The notes under the pieces were generated by a model that was given only the letters and a program-made list of their open reading frames with translations, had not been told where the DNA came from and made no database searches. From Winogradskyella wandonensis (GTDB taxonomy: Bacteria; Bacteroidota; Bacteroidia; Flavobacteriales; Flavobacteriaceae), in NCBI RefSeq assembly GCF_004346845.1, contig NZ_SMGI01000002.1, positions 372,001 through 436,000 on the forward strand: a stretch of DNA of 64,000 nucleotides, read 5' to 3'. Positions 42,950-52,243 of the stretch are shown in pieces. Positions within the stretch are counted from its first letter, which is position 1. Every line of letters starts with the position of its first letter. The position numbers were made by a program, and so were the translations under genes.

Positions 42950-45238
42950 TTACTTTTTTTGCCTGCGTTTTTCGCGCTCTTGAGCATCTATTACGGCAAT
43001 GGCTGTCATATTTACTATTTCGTCTACACTAGCATCTAACTGAAGAATATGAGCAGGTTTTCTAAGGCCCATCATAATTGGTCCTATAGACTCTGCTTTG
43101 TTGAGTTCTTTCAATAATTTATAAGTAATGTTGGCCGATTCTAAATTAGGAAAAATAAGTGTGTTTACTTTTCGACCAGCTAATTTTGAAAACGGAAATA
43201 TATCCTGAAGCATTTCAGAATTTAAAGCGAAATCTGTTTGAAGCTCGCCGTCTACGACCAAATCTGGATTGGTACGATGTAATAAATTAACTGCGTCCCT
43301 TACTTTCTTAGTCCTTTCGTTATTTGAAGATCCAAAATTTGAATAGGATATCATTGCCATTACTGGTTCTATACCAAACATTTTTGCAGCTCTTGCTGTC
43401 ATTTGGGCAATTTTTGCTAAGTCTTTTGCGGATGGGTCTATATTAATTGCTGTATCACTTAAAAACATAGGTCCTCGTTGCGTCATCATTACATTTGTTG
43501 TCGCGATACGCGTTACGCCTTTACCCATACCTATAAGCTCTAACATTGGTTTTACAACACTCGGATAACTACGAGAATATCCTGAGATTAAAGCATCTGC
43601 ATCACCTTCATTAACCATCATCGCAGCAAAATAATTTCGTTCTCGCATAATTTTCCCAGCTGAGTACTTGGTAACACCGTTGCGTTGATGTTGCTTCCAA
43701 TAGGCGTCTGCATACTTATCTTTTCTGCTTGACTCTTCATCAGATTTTGGGTCAATGATTAAGACATCTGCATCTTCGAATTCGATTTCTTTCATTAACT
43801 CTAAAATTGTCTCTTTTCGGCCTAAAAGTATTGGTATGGCTACGCCTTCTTCGTAAACAATCTGTGCCGCTTTTAACACATCGAGCTGGTCTGCCTCGGC
43901 AAATACAACACGCTTTGGATTTGTCTTGGCACGATTTAATAATAAACGTACCAATTTATTATCCGACCCTAATCGTTCTAATAAACTGTTTTGATACTTC
44001 TCCCAATCTTCAATTGGTTCTTTAGCAACACCACTTTCCATAGCAGCTTTTGCAACTGCTGGCGGAACTTCGGCTATTAATCTTGGGTCAAATGGTTTTG
44101 GTATTATGTAATCTCTACCGAACGTTAAACGCGTTTCGCCGTAAGCGATATTTACTTGCTCAGGCACGGGTTCTTTTGCCAAATTAGACAAGGCTTTAAC
44201 AGCTGCCATTTTCATGGCTTCATTAATTTTAGTAGCTCTTACATCTAATGCACCTCTGAATATAAATGGAAATCCAAGTACATTATTTACCTGGTTCGGA
44301 TGATCACTTCGGCCTGTGGCCATAATAATGTCATCTCTTGTGTCTAAGGCTAGTTGGTAAGCGATTTCAGGGTCTGGGTTGGCCATTGCAAAAACAATAG
44401 GATTAGGTGCCATTGTTTTTAGCATATCTGGAGTTACAATATCTGCCATTGATAAGCCCACAAACACATCTGCATCCACCATTGCTTCATCAAGCGTGTT
44501 AATTTTTCGGTCGGTGGCAAATTCTGCCTTTTGGCTCGTTAGATTATCTCTATCTGTTCTAATAACACCTTTACTATCGAGCATTACAATATTTTCGCGC
44601 CTAGCTCCAAATGCTTGATACAATCGAGTACATGAAATTGCAGCTGCTCCTGCACCACTAACCACAATCTTTACATCTTCTATAGTTTTTTCGGCGAGCT
44701 CTAATGCATTAAGTAATGCCGCTGCAGAAATGATTGCAGTACCATGCTGGTCATCGTGCATTACAGGAATATCTAACTCCTCTTTTAAACGACGTTCGAT
44801 TTCAAAGGCTTCAGGAGCTTTGATGTCTTCTAGATTAATTCCTCCAAAAGTTGGTGCAATATTTTTTACAGTTTCGATAAACTCATCGACATTTTCTGTA
44901 TCAACTTCAATATCAAAAACATCGATATCTGCAAAGATTTTGAAGAGCAGACCTTTACCTTCCATTACAGGTTTAGAGGCTTCTGGACCAATATTCCCTA
45001 AACCAAGAACTGCTGTTCCGTTAGAAATTACTGCGACTAAATTTCCTTTTGTGGTGTATTTGTAAACATTGTCTTTGTCCTTGTCAATTTCTAGACAAGG
45101 CTCAGCAACTCCGGGAGAATAGGCTAATGACAAATCTCGTTGAGAGGCATATTTTTTTGTAGGAACGACTTTAATTTTTCCTGGGGTAGGCTTTGCGTGA
45201 TAAACTAAGGCTTCTCTTCTTTTACTTTGCTTGCTCAT
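42950..45238 (-). CDS. maeB: NADP-dependent malic enzyme with phosphotransacetylase-like domain
   Basis: 762 residues in the MaeB layout. N-terminal malic enzyme part (about 1-430): YSPGVAEPCLEI, metal/malate site region EDIKAPEAFEIE and DDQHGTA, and NAD(P)-binding VVSGAGAAAISC near residue 190. C-terminal phosphotransacetylase-like domain (about 430-762), which in the family is regulatory rather than catalytic. It decarboxylates malate to pyruvate, giving NADPH. Single gene between promoter at 45262 and the ruvA operon. Confidence 0.95.
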   Translation of the reverse strand: MSKQSKRREALVYHAKPTPGKIKVVPTKKYASQRDLSLAYSPGVAEPCLEIDKDKDNVYKYTTKGNLVAVISNGTAVLGLGNIGPEASKPVMEGKGLLFKIFADIDVFDIEVDTENVDEFIETVKNIAPTFGGINLEDIKAPEAFEIERRLKEELDIPVMHDDQHGTAIISAAALLNALELAEKTIEDVKIVVSGAGAAAISCTRLYQAFGARRENIVMLDSKGVIRTDRDNLTSQKAEFATDRKINTLDEAMVDADVFVGLSMADIVTPDMLKTMAPNPIVFAMANPDPEIAYQLALDTRDDIIMATGRSDHPNQVNNVLGFPFIFRGALDVRATKINEAMKMAAVKALSNLAKEPVPEQVNIAYGETRLTFGRDYIIPKPFDPRLIAEVPPAVAKAAMESGVAKEPIEDWEKYQNSLLERLGSDNKLVRLLLNRAKTNPKRVVFAEADQLDVLKAAQIVYEEGVAIPILLGRKETILELMKEIEFEDADVLIIDPKSDEESSRKDKYADAYWKQHQRNGVTKYSAGKIMRERNYFAAMMVNEGDADALISGYSRSYPSVVKPMLELIGMGKGVTRIATTNVMMTQRGPMFLSDTAINIDPSAKDLAKIAQMTARAAKMFGIEPVMAMISYSNFGSSNNERTKKVRDAVNLLHRTNPDLVVDGELQTDFALNSEMLQDIFPFSKLAGRKVNTLIFPNLESANITYKLLKELNKAESIGPIMMGLRKPAHILQLDASVDEIVNMTAIAVIDAQEREKRRQKK

Positions 45239-45261
45239 ATAATTTAAAATAAATTAAGCTA

Positions 45262-45289
45262 CAAAGATAGGCAATGAAAACCTGTCAAA
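45262..45289 (-). promoter_or_regulatory. Promoter of maeB
   Basis: Minus-strand TATCTTTG (complement of 45262-45269) matches the -7 consensus, and TTTG (complement of 45286-45289) is a -33 box with a 16-bp spacer, slightly short of the usual 17-23. The -7 box is 24 bp from the start codon. A weak 6-bp hairpin (AATTCA/TGAATT, about 45292-45305) next to it may mark the end of the sugar operon. Confidence 0.6.
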
Positions 45290-45312
45290 AAATTCATTTG
45301 AATTAAATACAC

Positions 45313-47052
45313 TTAAAATTGAAGGGCATCAGTACTATCACTGTCTGAACTGTAAATTTTGAATTTGTAGTCGTTAAGATTGGCTTCTAACTTAACAGAA
45401 TGACTATTGTTTCTCCACGACAAATGTATTAGGTCATTAGTTGTGGCCTCAATTTTAAAATTACCTAAAAATGCTTTTGATGTATTTCTTAATCTAATAA
45501 TCTCTAATTGTTTCTTTACAACATCTAGCTTAAGTCGTTCTTCTATTTCTTTTAAAGAGAGTGTTGTTCTATTAATTTCTTTATGACCGCCTTCGCCTGC
45601 TTTTTCGACTGCCTCATAATCGTTTGTACCTACAAACAAATCTAAATACCAAACTTGAGGTATTCCGGGCATAAACATTTGGATAGCTCTCGCGAGTAAC
45701 ATTTTTGCATCGTCCTCACCAAGCGCACTATAAAATGTAGCATTGACTTGATAGTAGGAGATTTTGTTTCCATCAGCATCATAAAGATTCTTGACTCGGC
45801 CACCACGAGCTATAATAGTTTCCATAATATGTTCTATATCCTTATCTGGTAACAAGCCATTATTGTAAGTGCCGTTTATCTGTTTTCCTTTTAAATCTAA
45901 AACTGGTATACCATCATGACAACCCAACATATTAACAGTTTTATATCCTTTTTGCTGAATGTCAGTTATCCACTTATACAAGGCATTATTTGTCTTTTTT
46001 TCTAAGGTATGAATCATAAGTCCCGGCAGAAAGAAATCGTAAATGGTATAACCTTTGCTCGCGACTTCATCATGAAGATTAAGACCGTATTCTGCATGAA
46101 TTTCAGGTAATAAAATTAGATTGTTTTTTACTGCTATTTGATTAATCTTTTCAAGGTAATCCCAAGTTCCTGGTGTATTAAAAAAATTGGTTTGTCCAAC
46201 TTCTTTATGCAAGTAAGCAAAGGCATCTAATCGTAATATTTTACATCCAAAACGCTTTAATTTTGCCAAAGTCTCTTCATAAAATTCCCAGACTAATCCT
46301 GATTTTGCATTAACGTCCATTTGACCTAAGAATGTGCATTTTTGATTTACTGCTCCAATTACCTTATCCTTAATGGTCTTCTCAATTTTAAAATCTAAAG
46401 TATGAATAGCTTCATTATTTTCTATGGCGTCGTTCACTTTGGTTACGATAGTAGAAATATCAGTTTGTTTTAATTCTTTTATATGCTGTAAATCTTCGAC
46501 TGAAATTTTATTGTATGTAATTTTCTGATAAAAGGTGTTCCAATAAGGTTGCATTTTTCCATTTGAGAATGGAACTTTTAGAATAGGTAATCCTGATTTT
46601 CTCATAAAAAGTTTACTGAGAAATTCTTCTTTGGGTATAATTACACCTTCCTCATTTATTGTTCCGTGACCTTCCCAAAAGCTATTCCAATTGATAAAAA
46701 AGTCTTTGTATTTTGAGTTTTCACCGTGTTTAAGCAAGTCTTTAAATTGAGGTGAAGCTACAGAAAGGTGATTTAAAACAATATCAAACTTTAGCATAAT
46801 ATTTAAACGGTCTAATATCTCTAAGTCTTCCTTTGATACTAAATCCTTGTTGATGTTGTAGTCTATTATTGAAAATCCTCTATCTAAATCACTGTTAAAA
46901 AAGGTAGGTAATATGTAAAACAATGAAAATGCATCTTTAAACTCAGGCATTTTTAGCATACGTATTGTATCGCTCAAATTTTTACCAATACTATCTGGAT
47001 ATGCATTTAGCATTACACCGCTAAGTAAAGCTGTGTTCTCATTTTTGTTCAT
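45313..47052 (-). CDS. GH13 sucrose phosphorylase-like enzyme
   Basis: 579 residues, GH13 TIM barrel with subfamily-18-like regions: region I DIVLNHLS (90-97), nucleophile Asp276 with Arg274 in LRLDAFAYLHKEVG, acid/base Glu317 in LLPEIHAEY, and the His379-Asp380 pair in LGCHDGIPVLD; a later QVWYLDLFVGTNDYE and INRTTLS also fit sucrose phosphorylases. It would split sucrose with phosphate into glucose-1-phosphate and fructose, in the cytoplasm (no signal peptide). About 60 extra residues (near 183-243) are inserted before the QMDVNAKSG strand, making it longer than usual (about 490-510). Context (sugar transporter, PfkB kinase) supports sucrose. Related disaccharide phosphorylases cannot be excluded. 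Confidence 0.82.
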   Translation of the reverse strand: MNKNENTALLSGVMLNAYPDSIGKNLSDTIRMLKMPEFKDAFSLFYILPTFFNSDLDRGFSIIDYNINKDLVSKEDLEILDRLNIMLKFDIVLNHLSVASPQFKDLLKHGENSKYKDFFINWNSFWEGHGTINEEGVIIPKEEFLSKLFMRKSGLPILKVPFSNGKMQPYWNTFYQKITYNKISVEDLQHIKELKQTDISTIVTKVNDAIENNEAIHTLDFKIEKTIKDKVIGAVNQKCTFLGQMDVNAKSGLVWEFYEETLAKLKRFGCKILRLDAFAYLHKEVGQTNFFNTPGTWDYLEKINQIAVKNNLILLPEIHAEYGLNLHDEVASKGYTIYDFFLPGLMIHTLEKKTNNALYKWITDIQQKGYKTVNMLGCHDGIPVLDLKGKQINGTYNNGLLPDKDIEHIMETIIARGGRVKNLYDADGNKISYYQVNATFYSALGEDDAKMLLARAIQMFMPGIPQVWYLDLFVGTNDYEAVEKAGEGGHKEINRTTLSLKEIEERLKLDVVKKQLEIIRLRNTSKAFLGNFKIEATTNDLIHLSWRNNSHSVKLEANLNDYKFKIYSSDSDSTDALQF

Positions 47053-47063
47053 GAGGTATAATT

Positions 47064-47990
47064 CTATAAAAGATTAGATAAAATATTAATGTTGTCAGGA
47101 AGCCTTCCAACATTTTGAAGTTTTAAAGCTGCTAGCTGAAGTGCAACTTCTAGGCATTCTTCCACTGGTCTTTTCTTTACGTAAGCAAACAAAAATCCGG
47201 ACCAAAATGCATCTCCTGCTCCTGTGGCATCCATTACATTATCTACTTTTATTGCAGGCAGTTGAATAATATCTTTCCCTTTTTGAGAAAGTTTTACACC
47301 TTTACTACCCAAAGTTAAGCAGATTGTTTCTACACCTTCAGAATGAAAAAAATCGAAGATTTCATTATGTGGGAGTTGCTTATTAAACAACCTAAGCATA
47401 TCATCCTCACTAATTTTAATTAAAGGATTAAATTTACAGTAAGCCTTTATAACCTTTAGTGCATCTTCTTTATTATCCCAAATTTCATCAGCATAATTAA
47501 TATCGATACTAAGCTTACAACCTGAATCAAAAGCCTCATGTGCCTTTTTTAAAATTGTGGTTCGTGATGGATTTTTACTAAGTGCAAAACACGTGGTATG
47601 AAAGATATATGTCTGAGAAAGTAAATTAGAAGATATTTGATTTTCAGAAATATGATAGTCTGCTTCTCGGTAGGCCACAAACTCAGGTGTTTTATCCGAA
47701 CGCGATACAAAAATGACAGAAGTTGGCTTATTCTTTAGTTTTTTTATTGGTTCCGTATTTACGCCAACCTCATTTAATCTTTCGAATATATATTCTCCAA
47801 AACCATCGTCACCTACTGTGGCTACCATAGTTGCATTGAGACCTAGTCTTGCAGAATTCATCGCTACATTAGTTGGTGATCCTCCTAAATACCTATGATA
47901 ATCTCTTGTATTGTTTATTAAAACATCTGTTTGATGTCCAATAAAATCTATTAGGACTTCTCCAACACAAAGAATGTCTATTTTTTTCAT
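47064..47990 (-). CDS. PfkB-family sugar kinase, probable fructokinase
   Basis: 308 residues of the ribokinase/PfkB family. Motif 1 region GGSPTNVAMNSARLG (37-50) and motif 2 DATGAGDAFWSG (254-265) with catalytic base Asp260 and the anion hole GAGD. It probably phosphorylates fructose released by the GH13 phosphorylase to fructose-6-phosphate. It sits 11 bp upstream of the phosphorylase gene and 21 bp after the transporter, clearly one operon. 2-keto-3-deoxygluconate and other keto sugars are conceivable substrates, but the context favours fructose. Confidence 0.88.
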   Translation of the reverse strand: MKKIDILCVGEVLIDFIGHQTDVLINNTRDYHRYLGGSPTNVAMNSARLGLNATMVATVGDDGFGEYIFERLNEVGVNTEPIKKLKNKPTSVIFVSRSDKTPEFVAYREADYHISENQISSNLLSQTYIFHTTCFALSKNPSRTTILKKAHEAFDSGCKLSIDINYADEIWDNKEDALKVIKAYCKFNPLIKISEDDMLRLFNKQLPHNEIFDFFHSEGVETICLTLGSKGVKLSQKGKDIIQLPAIKVDNVMDATGAGDAFWSGFLFAYVKKRPVEECLEVALQLAALKLQNVGRLPDNINILSNLL

Positions 47991-48011
47991 GAATTAAATA
48001 CTTTTAAAGAT

Positions 48012-49343
48012 TTAATGACCTCCTATTGGCATAGTTACAACATCCTCGGGAGCTTTTTTGCTTTTAATAAATAATGTTAAAACAGCGGCAATTACCAATA
48101 ATACACCTGCAAACGTAATTGCCAAACGAGGGTCGTTATTTAAAAAATTTTTGAGTATAAAACCAAATGAGACTGTTTGCAAAATCATTGGTATAACTAT
48201 CATCATATTAATTATACCCATATAAACACCGTATCTTTCCTTAGGTATTTCTGAGACTACTATCAAATAAGGTATTCCCATCATACTTGCCCAACCGATA
48301 CCAAAGCCTGTTATTGCAAAAAACAATAAGTTTTTATTCTCTATTTGTGGAAAAGCTAGGAAACCTATTGCAGCAATTATTAAACAAAATGCATGTACTT
48401 TTTTTGGACTATATTTTTTTGCAAAGCCAACCAAAGCAAAAGCTACTAAAAAGGTTACGACATTATACCAGCCGTTTACAAGACCTGTCCAGCCAACAGC
48501 CTCACTATAAGCTTCTGTATTTTCTGGTGTAGCATTCCATACTGAAAGCGCAACACTTTTAGAAGAGTTTTGCCAATAACAAAATAATGCATACCACTGA
48601 AATAAATAGACTAATGCCAATTGCCACATAACTTTTGGCATGTCTTTTATTGCCGAAAAAATCTCTAAAAGAGGACCTAGCACACTTCGTTTTTCGCTCC
48701 TTAATTTAGCTAATTCTTCTTCTGTTGGTGGAATTTCTTTGGTTTTACTTATACTCCATAAAATTGAAGCAATAGAACAAAATGCTCCTAAGAAAAACGA
48801 CGCATAAACCCAAGTTGGTAAAGACCCTGTCATTCCTATAAATACTAACGGAAAAATAAATAATGATAAATTAGCTAAAACTTGTCCCAAGCCTGTAAAA
48901 AAACTTTGCATCTGAAAACCTAGTGGCTGCTGTTCGTCATCTAACTTGTCGGCAATAAGTGCACGGTAAGGCTCCATCGCTGTATTATTACCAGCATCTA
49001 AAATCCATAATAAACCTGCAGCCATCCACAAAGAACTACTAAATGGAAATGCTAATAATGTTAAACTACATAGTATTGCTCCTATTAAAAAAAACGGCTT
49101 ACGTCTCCCAAATCTAGGACTCCATGTTTTGTCACTTATTGCTCCTATTAGAGGTTGTACTAGCAATCCTGTTACTGGTCCTGCGAGATGGAGTATTGGT
49201 ATTTGATCTGGACTAGCTCCAAGAAAATCATAGATAGGTGTAACTGCGCTTTGCTGTAAACCGAAGCTATATTGAATTCCAAAAAATCCAACATTCATAT
49301 TTAAGATTTGCCAAAAGCTTAATTTAACCTTTTTAGATATCAT
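48012..49343 (-). CDS. MFS sugar transporter (GPH/SLC45 sucrose-permease-like)
   Basis: 443 residues, 12 predicted transmembrane helices. The start [21 protein letters not shown] and the loop 2-3 motif [20 protein letters not shown], with a further cytoplasmic basic loop near residue 210, are features of the GPH/SUT-type carriers that move disaccharides with cations. It would take the sugar from the periplasm into the cytoplasm, where the phosphorylase acts. It follows the TonB-dependent receptor after a 120-bp gap containing a terminator, and precedes pfkB by 21 bp. Confidence 0.88.
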   Translation of the reverse strand: MISKKVKLSFWQILNMNVGFFGIQYSFGLQQSAVTPIYDFLGASPDQIPILHLAGPVTGLLVQPLIGAISDKTWSPRFGRRKPFFLIGAILCSLTLLAFPFSSSLWMAAGLLWILDAGNNTAMEPYRALIADKLDDEQQPLGFQMQSFFTGLGQVLANLSLFIFPLVFIGMTGSLPTWVYASFFLGAFCSIASILWSISKTKEIPPTEEELAKLRSEKRSVLGPLLEIFSAIKDMPKVMWQLALVYLFQWYALFCYWQNSSKSVALSVWNATPENTEAYSEAVGWTGLVNGWYNVVTFLVAFALVGFAKKYSPKKVHAFCLIIAAIGFLAFPQIENKNLLFFAITGFGIGWASMMGIPYLIVVSEIPKERYGVYMGIINMMIVIPMILQTVSFGFILKNFLNNDPRLAITFAGVLLVIAAVLTLFIKSKKAPEDVVTMPIGGH

Positions 49344-49377
49344 TAAATTCTAATTTTAACGTTAGGGACTCGTCTTT

Positions 49378-49420
49378 ATGAAAAAAGAGCCAATGATAAT
49401 AAATTAACACTGACTCTTTT
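49378..49420 (-). terminator. Intrinsic terminator between TonB-dependent receptor and MFS genes
   Basis: Minus strand stem AAAAGAGTCAGTG / CATTGGCTCTTTT pairs over 13 positions (two G:U) around a 12-nt loop and is followed by TTTTTTCAT. It sits 44 bp after the receptor stop codon. If active it makes the receptor the main product and lets only some transcripts reach the MFS-pfkB-GH13 genes. Confidence 0.75.
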
Positions 49421-49463
49421 ATCAATCAACTTTAAAAAAAATTATTACCAACTCAAATAGCTT

Positions 49464-52097
49464 TTAGAAGCTATAATTTAAACCAAGTGAAATTGATCTT
49501 CCAGGTACAGGTCTTACTCTTAAAAAGTTTGTTTGACCTTCTACGATACTGCCTTCTTCAGATTCTGTTATACCTAAAGTATCAAAAATGTTGTTAGCTG
49601 ATAAATTAACTGCCAATTTTTCACTAATACCAACATTAACAAAACCGTTGATGATTACAAAACCAGGCATAATTAACTCATTAGAATCTTGAGCGTAGGC
49701 CTTAGTTTGTCCGATAAAGCTTAATCCAAGGTTATTTTGTTTTTCTGCTCCAAAGCTATAAGACGGTAAGAAGTTATAAATTAAATCTGGTTGTCTTCTT
49801 GGCGTATTTCCTTCATTAGCTCCTGAGTCAATCTCTGCATCTGTATATGTTAAACCACCTCTAAAATTAAAATCGTTAATAGAGTATGTACCTTCTATCT
49901 CAATTCCTAAAGATTTATAGTCGTTCTCTATAATTGTATTTGTCGTTGCTTCAAAACCACCTTCTTCAGTAGTTTTTGCATAAAAGAATGTGGCATATAT
50001 AGAGCCATTATTAAAACCTCTCTTATATCCTATTTCAGCCTGATTTATAAAATCTAATGCATTTATCGCATCACTGTTTGTAAAATCTAGACCAGTAAAG
50101 AGAATACGATCCGCTTTTGCTGCTGCACCTCTACTGTATCTTGCAAAAATAGCCTCTCCATCTTTCAATAATAAATTAGCACCAAGTGAATATGACACAT
50201 AATCATAATCGTAATTAACAGTTGTTGGGTCTGCTAAGTTAATCGCTTGGGTTGTTTGCTCTGGCACAGATATATTTCCATCATTGTTAACATCGAATGG
50301 TGTTGTTGCTGGACCTGCAAAGCTTCCATCTACACGTCCTTTGTCATATCTAATACTTGCATCTAAGTTAAGTTTTTCTGAAGCCTCTATTTCTAAGGCT
50401 AAGTAAGGTGCAGAAGTGTTATACTTTGTGTCATAACTTCTTTGGCAGCAATCACCAAAAAATGTTGCTCCATAACCTACAAGACCATTCTCTGTGACTG
50501 GACTTCCTGTACTATCAAAACCATCTATTAATCTAGCATTGTCTCCTGCAGCCTCTAATAAATACGAGTTCCATAACCAAGACATAGACAGATTTTGCAC
50601 ACCTTTAAAGTATCCTAAAGTAATATTAACGTTGTCTAACTCTTTGGTTAAACGAATGTCATTCATAAAATTGTTGAAGTTGTTTAATTGTGTATCAAAT
50701 AAAACAACTGGTGTAATGATTGTGTTACCATCTACAGGACCGTCTCCGTTTGCATATTGTAAAGAAGCGTAGCCATTACTACCCCCAAAACCACCAGGTG
50801 CTAAAAAGTCGTTTGCAGTTAGAACACTTGCTGGAAACGGCGAATTAAAACCTCCACGATTAGATGAAAATCTTCCTTTATTTACGACATTAAATCCGTC
50901 TCCTAAATCGAAAGAAGCTTCTACACCAACAGAAGTAGAAATAGGATTCATACCATCTCTTACATCAGAACGTCTTAACTGCCCGCTTTCGCCTAAACCT
51001 ACATTTTGAGTTAAGTAAGATGTATGAAGCGTTTGGTTGTTAGCATCAAAATTTGGAATATCACTATAGTCTGGGTTATCGTTAGTTCCAGTAACTTGAA
51101 TAGGGTTTGGAAGGTATGCTATAGCTCTATCGTTGAGATATTTACCATATAACCTCACATATCCATTTTCAAATTCTTTTGTTAAATTTAATTTGAACTG
51201 ACCACCGTTATTTGCCGTATATCCAGCATCTCTCATTCCTTCACCTACTCTGTAAAAACCACCCATATGAAAGTATAGTCCATCTCCTATTGGTGCTCCG
51301 TAATCGAAATCTGTTCTAAAAGAGTTGTAATCCACTCCGAAAGTTGTAGCGAGTGACCCACCTTCAGTTTTCCCTGTTTTACTTATTAAGTTAATAATAG
51401 CACCAGGAGAGTTAGATGACAATGTGGATGCCGAACCTCCTCTAATAGCTTCAATACGACCAATGTTATTGTCGAATCTTGTAAAGATATCTGCCGTAGC
51501 AAATGCCATATCACCAAACAATAGTACTGGTAATCCATCTTCTTGTAGCTGAACATACTTTGAACCTCCAGAGGATACTGGCACACCTCTTACTGCTATA
51601 TTAGAGTTACCTTCACCACCAGAAGATTCTGAACGGATACCTGGTATAGTCCTAAAAATTTCTGCTGTTGTTCTTGGTGCAGATTGAGCAATTGTGTTAG
51701 GTCTCAATGTAGTAACAGATACGCTAGACTCTATTCTAGATTTTGGATTTGTTACCCCAGTTATAATAACTTGATCTAAAGATTCTGTATCTTCAGACAT
51801 CGTAATGTCAAGAGTTACATCTTCTCCTGCAACCGTTACTGACTTCTTAAATGTTGTGAAACCTAAGTAAGAACCAACTAATGTATAAGTACCATTTTCG
51901 ACATTTGAGATAGTGTAGTTACCATCCAAGTCAGATACTGCGCCTTTACTTGTTCCTTCTAGAATAACATTAACACCCGTTAATGTCACACCTTGTGAGT
52001 CTTTTACAACACCAGAAATACTACTCTGTGCTGAAACCATGAGTGTTATCATAGCAAAAAACATAAATAAACTCCATTTGTTCTGTATTAATTTCAT
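49464..52097 (-). CDS. TonB-dependent receptor for sugar uptake, no SusD partner
   Basis: 877 residues. Signal peptide 1-23 (ends MVSAQ), carboxypeptidase-regulatory-like domain about 25-105 (SISGVVKDSQGVTLTGVNVI...), plug about 115-230 (VSVTTLRPNTIAQSAPRT...VRGVPVSSGG, IEAIRGGSASTLSSNSPGAI), then a 22-strand barrel ending RSISLGLNYSF. It would import its ligand across the outer membrane using TonB. No susD gene lies beside it, unlike most flavobacterial carbohydrate loci; the arrangement with LacI, MFS transporter and phosphorylase parallels the Xanthomonas sux sucrose locus. Divergent from lacI with operators between. Confidence 0.9.
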   Translation of the reverse strand: MKLIQNKWSLFMFFAMITLMVSAQSSISGVVKDSQGVTLTGVNVILEGTSKGAVSDLDGNYTISNVENGTYTLVGSYLGFTTFKKSVTVAGEDVTLDITMSEDTESLDQVIITGVTNPKSRIESSVSVTTLRPNTIAQSAPRTTAEIFRTIPGIRSESSGGEGNSNIAVRGVPVSSGGSKYVQLQEDGLPVLLFGDMAFATADIFTRFDNNIGRIEAIRGGSASTLSSNSPGAIINLISKTGKTEGGSLATTFGVDYNSFRTDFDYGAPIGDGLYFHMGGFYRVGEGMRDAGYTANNGGQFKLNLTKEFENGYVRLYGKYLNDRAIAYLPNPIQVTGTNDNPDYSDIPNFDANNQTLHTSYLTQNVGLGESGQLRRSDVRDGMNPISTSVGVEASFDLGDGFNVVNKGRFSSNRGGFNSPFPASVLTANDFLAPGGFGGSNGYASLQYANGDGPVDGNTIITPVVLFDTQLNNFNNFMNDIRLTKELDNVNITLGYFKGVQNLSMSWLWNSYLLEAAGDNARLIDGFDSTGSPVTENGLVGYGATFFGDCCQRSYDTKYNTSAPYLALEIEASEKLNLDASIRYDKGRVDGSFAGPATTPFDVNNDGNISVPEQTTQAINLADPTTVNYDYDYVSYSLGANLLLKDGEAIFARYSRGAAAKADRILFTGLDFTNSDAINALDFINQAEIGYKRGFNNGSIYATFFYAKTTEEGGFEATTNTIIENDYKSLGIEIEGTYSINDFNFRGGLTYTDAEIDSGANEGNTPRRQPDLIYNFLPSYSFGAEKQNNLGLSFIGQTKAYAQDSNELIMPGFVIINGFVNVGISEKLAVNLSANNIFDTLGITESEEGSIVEGQTNFLRVRPVPGRSISLGLNYSF

Positions 52098-52179
52098 TTT
52101 TTGGTTGTTTGATTAATAATAAATTGGTTTAATAATTACTAAATTCATATTTATCAGCATATAAAAGTATATTTTTGAC

Positions 52180-52197
52180 AACGAAAACGTTTTCGTT
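52180..52197. promoter_or_regulatory. LacI-type operator, site 1 (18-bp perfect palindrome)
   Basis: AACGAAAACGTTTTCGTT is its own reverse complement. The central CG and flanking A/T-rich halves are typical of LacI-family operators. It lies in the 146-bp gap between the divergent receptor and lacI genes, centre at 52188.5, exactly 20 bp from the second site, i.e. on the same helical face. Confidence 0.85.
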
Positions 52198-52201
52198 TTA
52201 C

Positions 52202-52215
52202 CGAAAACGTTTTCG
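52202..52215. promoter_or_regulatory. LacI-type operator, site 2 (14-bp perfect palindrome)
   Basis: CGAAAACGTTTTCG, sharing its core with site 1. It ends 5 bp before the -7 box of lacI, so binding would block lacI transcription and, with site 1, the receptor promoter on the other strand. Confidence 0.85.
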
Positions 52216-52220
52216 TTTAT

Positions 52221-52228
52221 TATATTTG
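52221..52228 (+). promoter_or_regulatory. -7 box of the lacI-type gene
   Basis: TATATTTG is an exact TAnnTTTG match 15 bp upstream of the ATG at 52244. The expected -33 region coincides with the operators and has no TTTG. Confidence 0.5.
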
Positions 52229-52243
52229 CTATTATTTTTTTAA

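Noticed and set aside
43807-45065. Plus-strand ORFs opposite maeB
   Set aside because: Antisense shadows of a fully conserved enzyme gene; no domains.
45292-45305. AATTCA/TGAATT hairpin as terminator of the GH13 operon
   Set aside because: Only six A/T-rich pairs; too weak to list, though a T-run follows on the minus strand.
52098-52179. Promoter of the TonB-dependent receptor on the minus strand
   Set aside because: Only near matches to TAnnTTTG (for example TACTTTTA) with wrong -33 spacing; not reliable enough to annotate.
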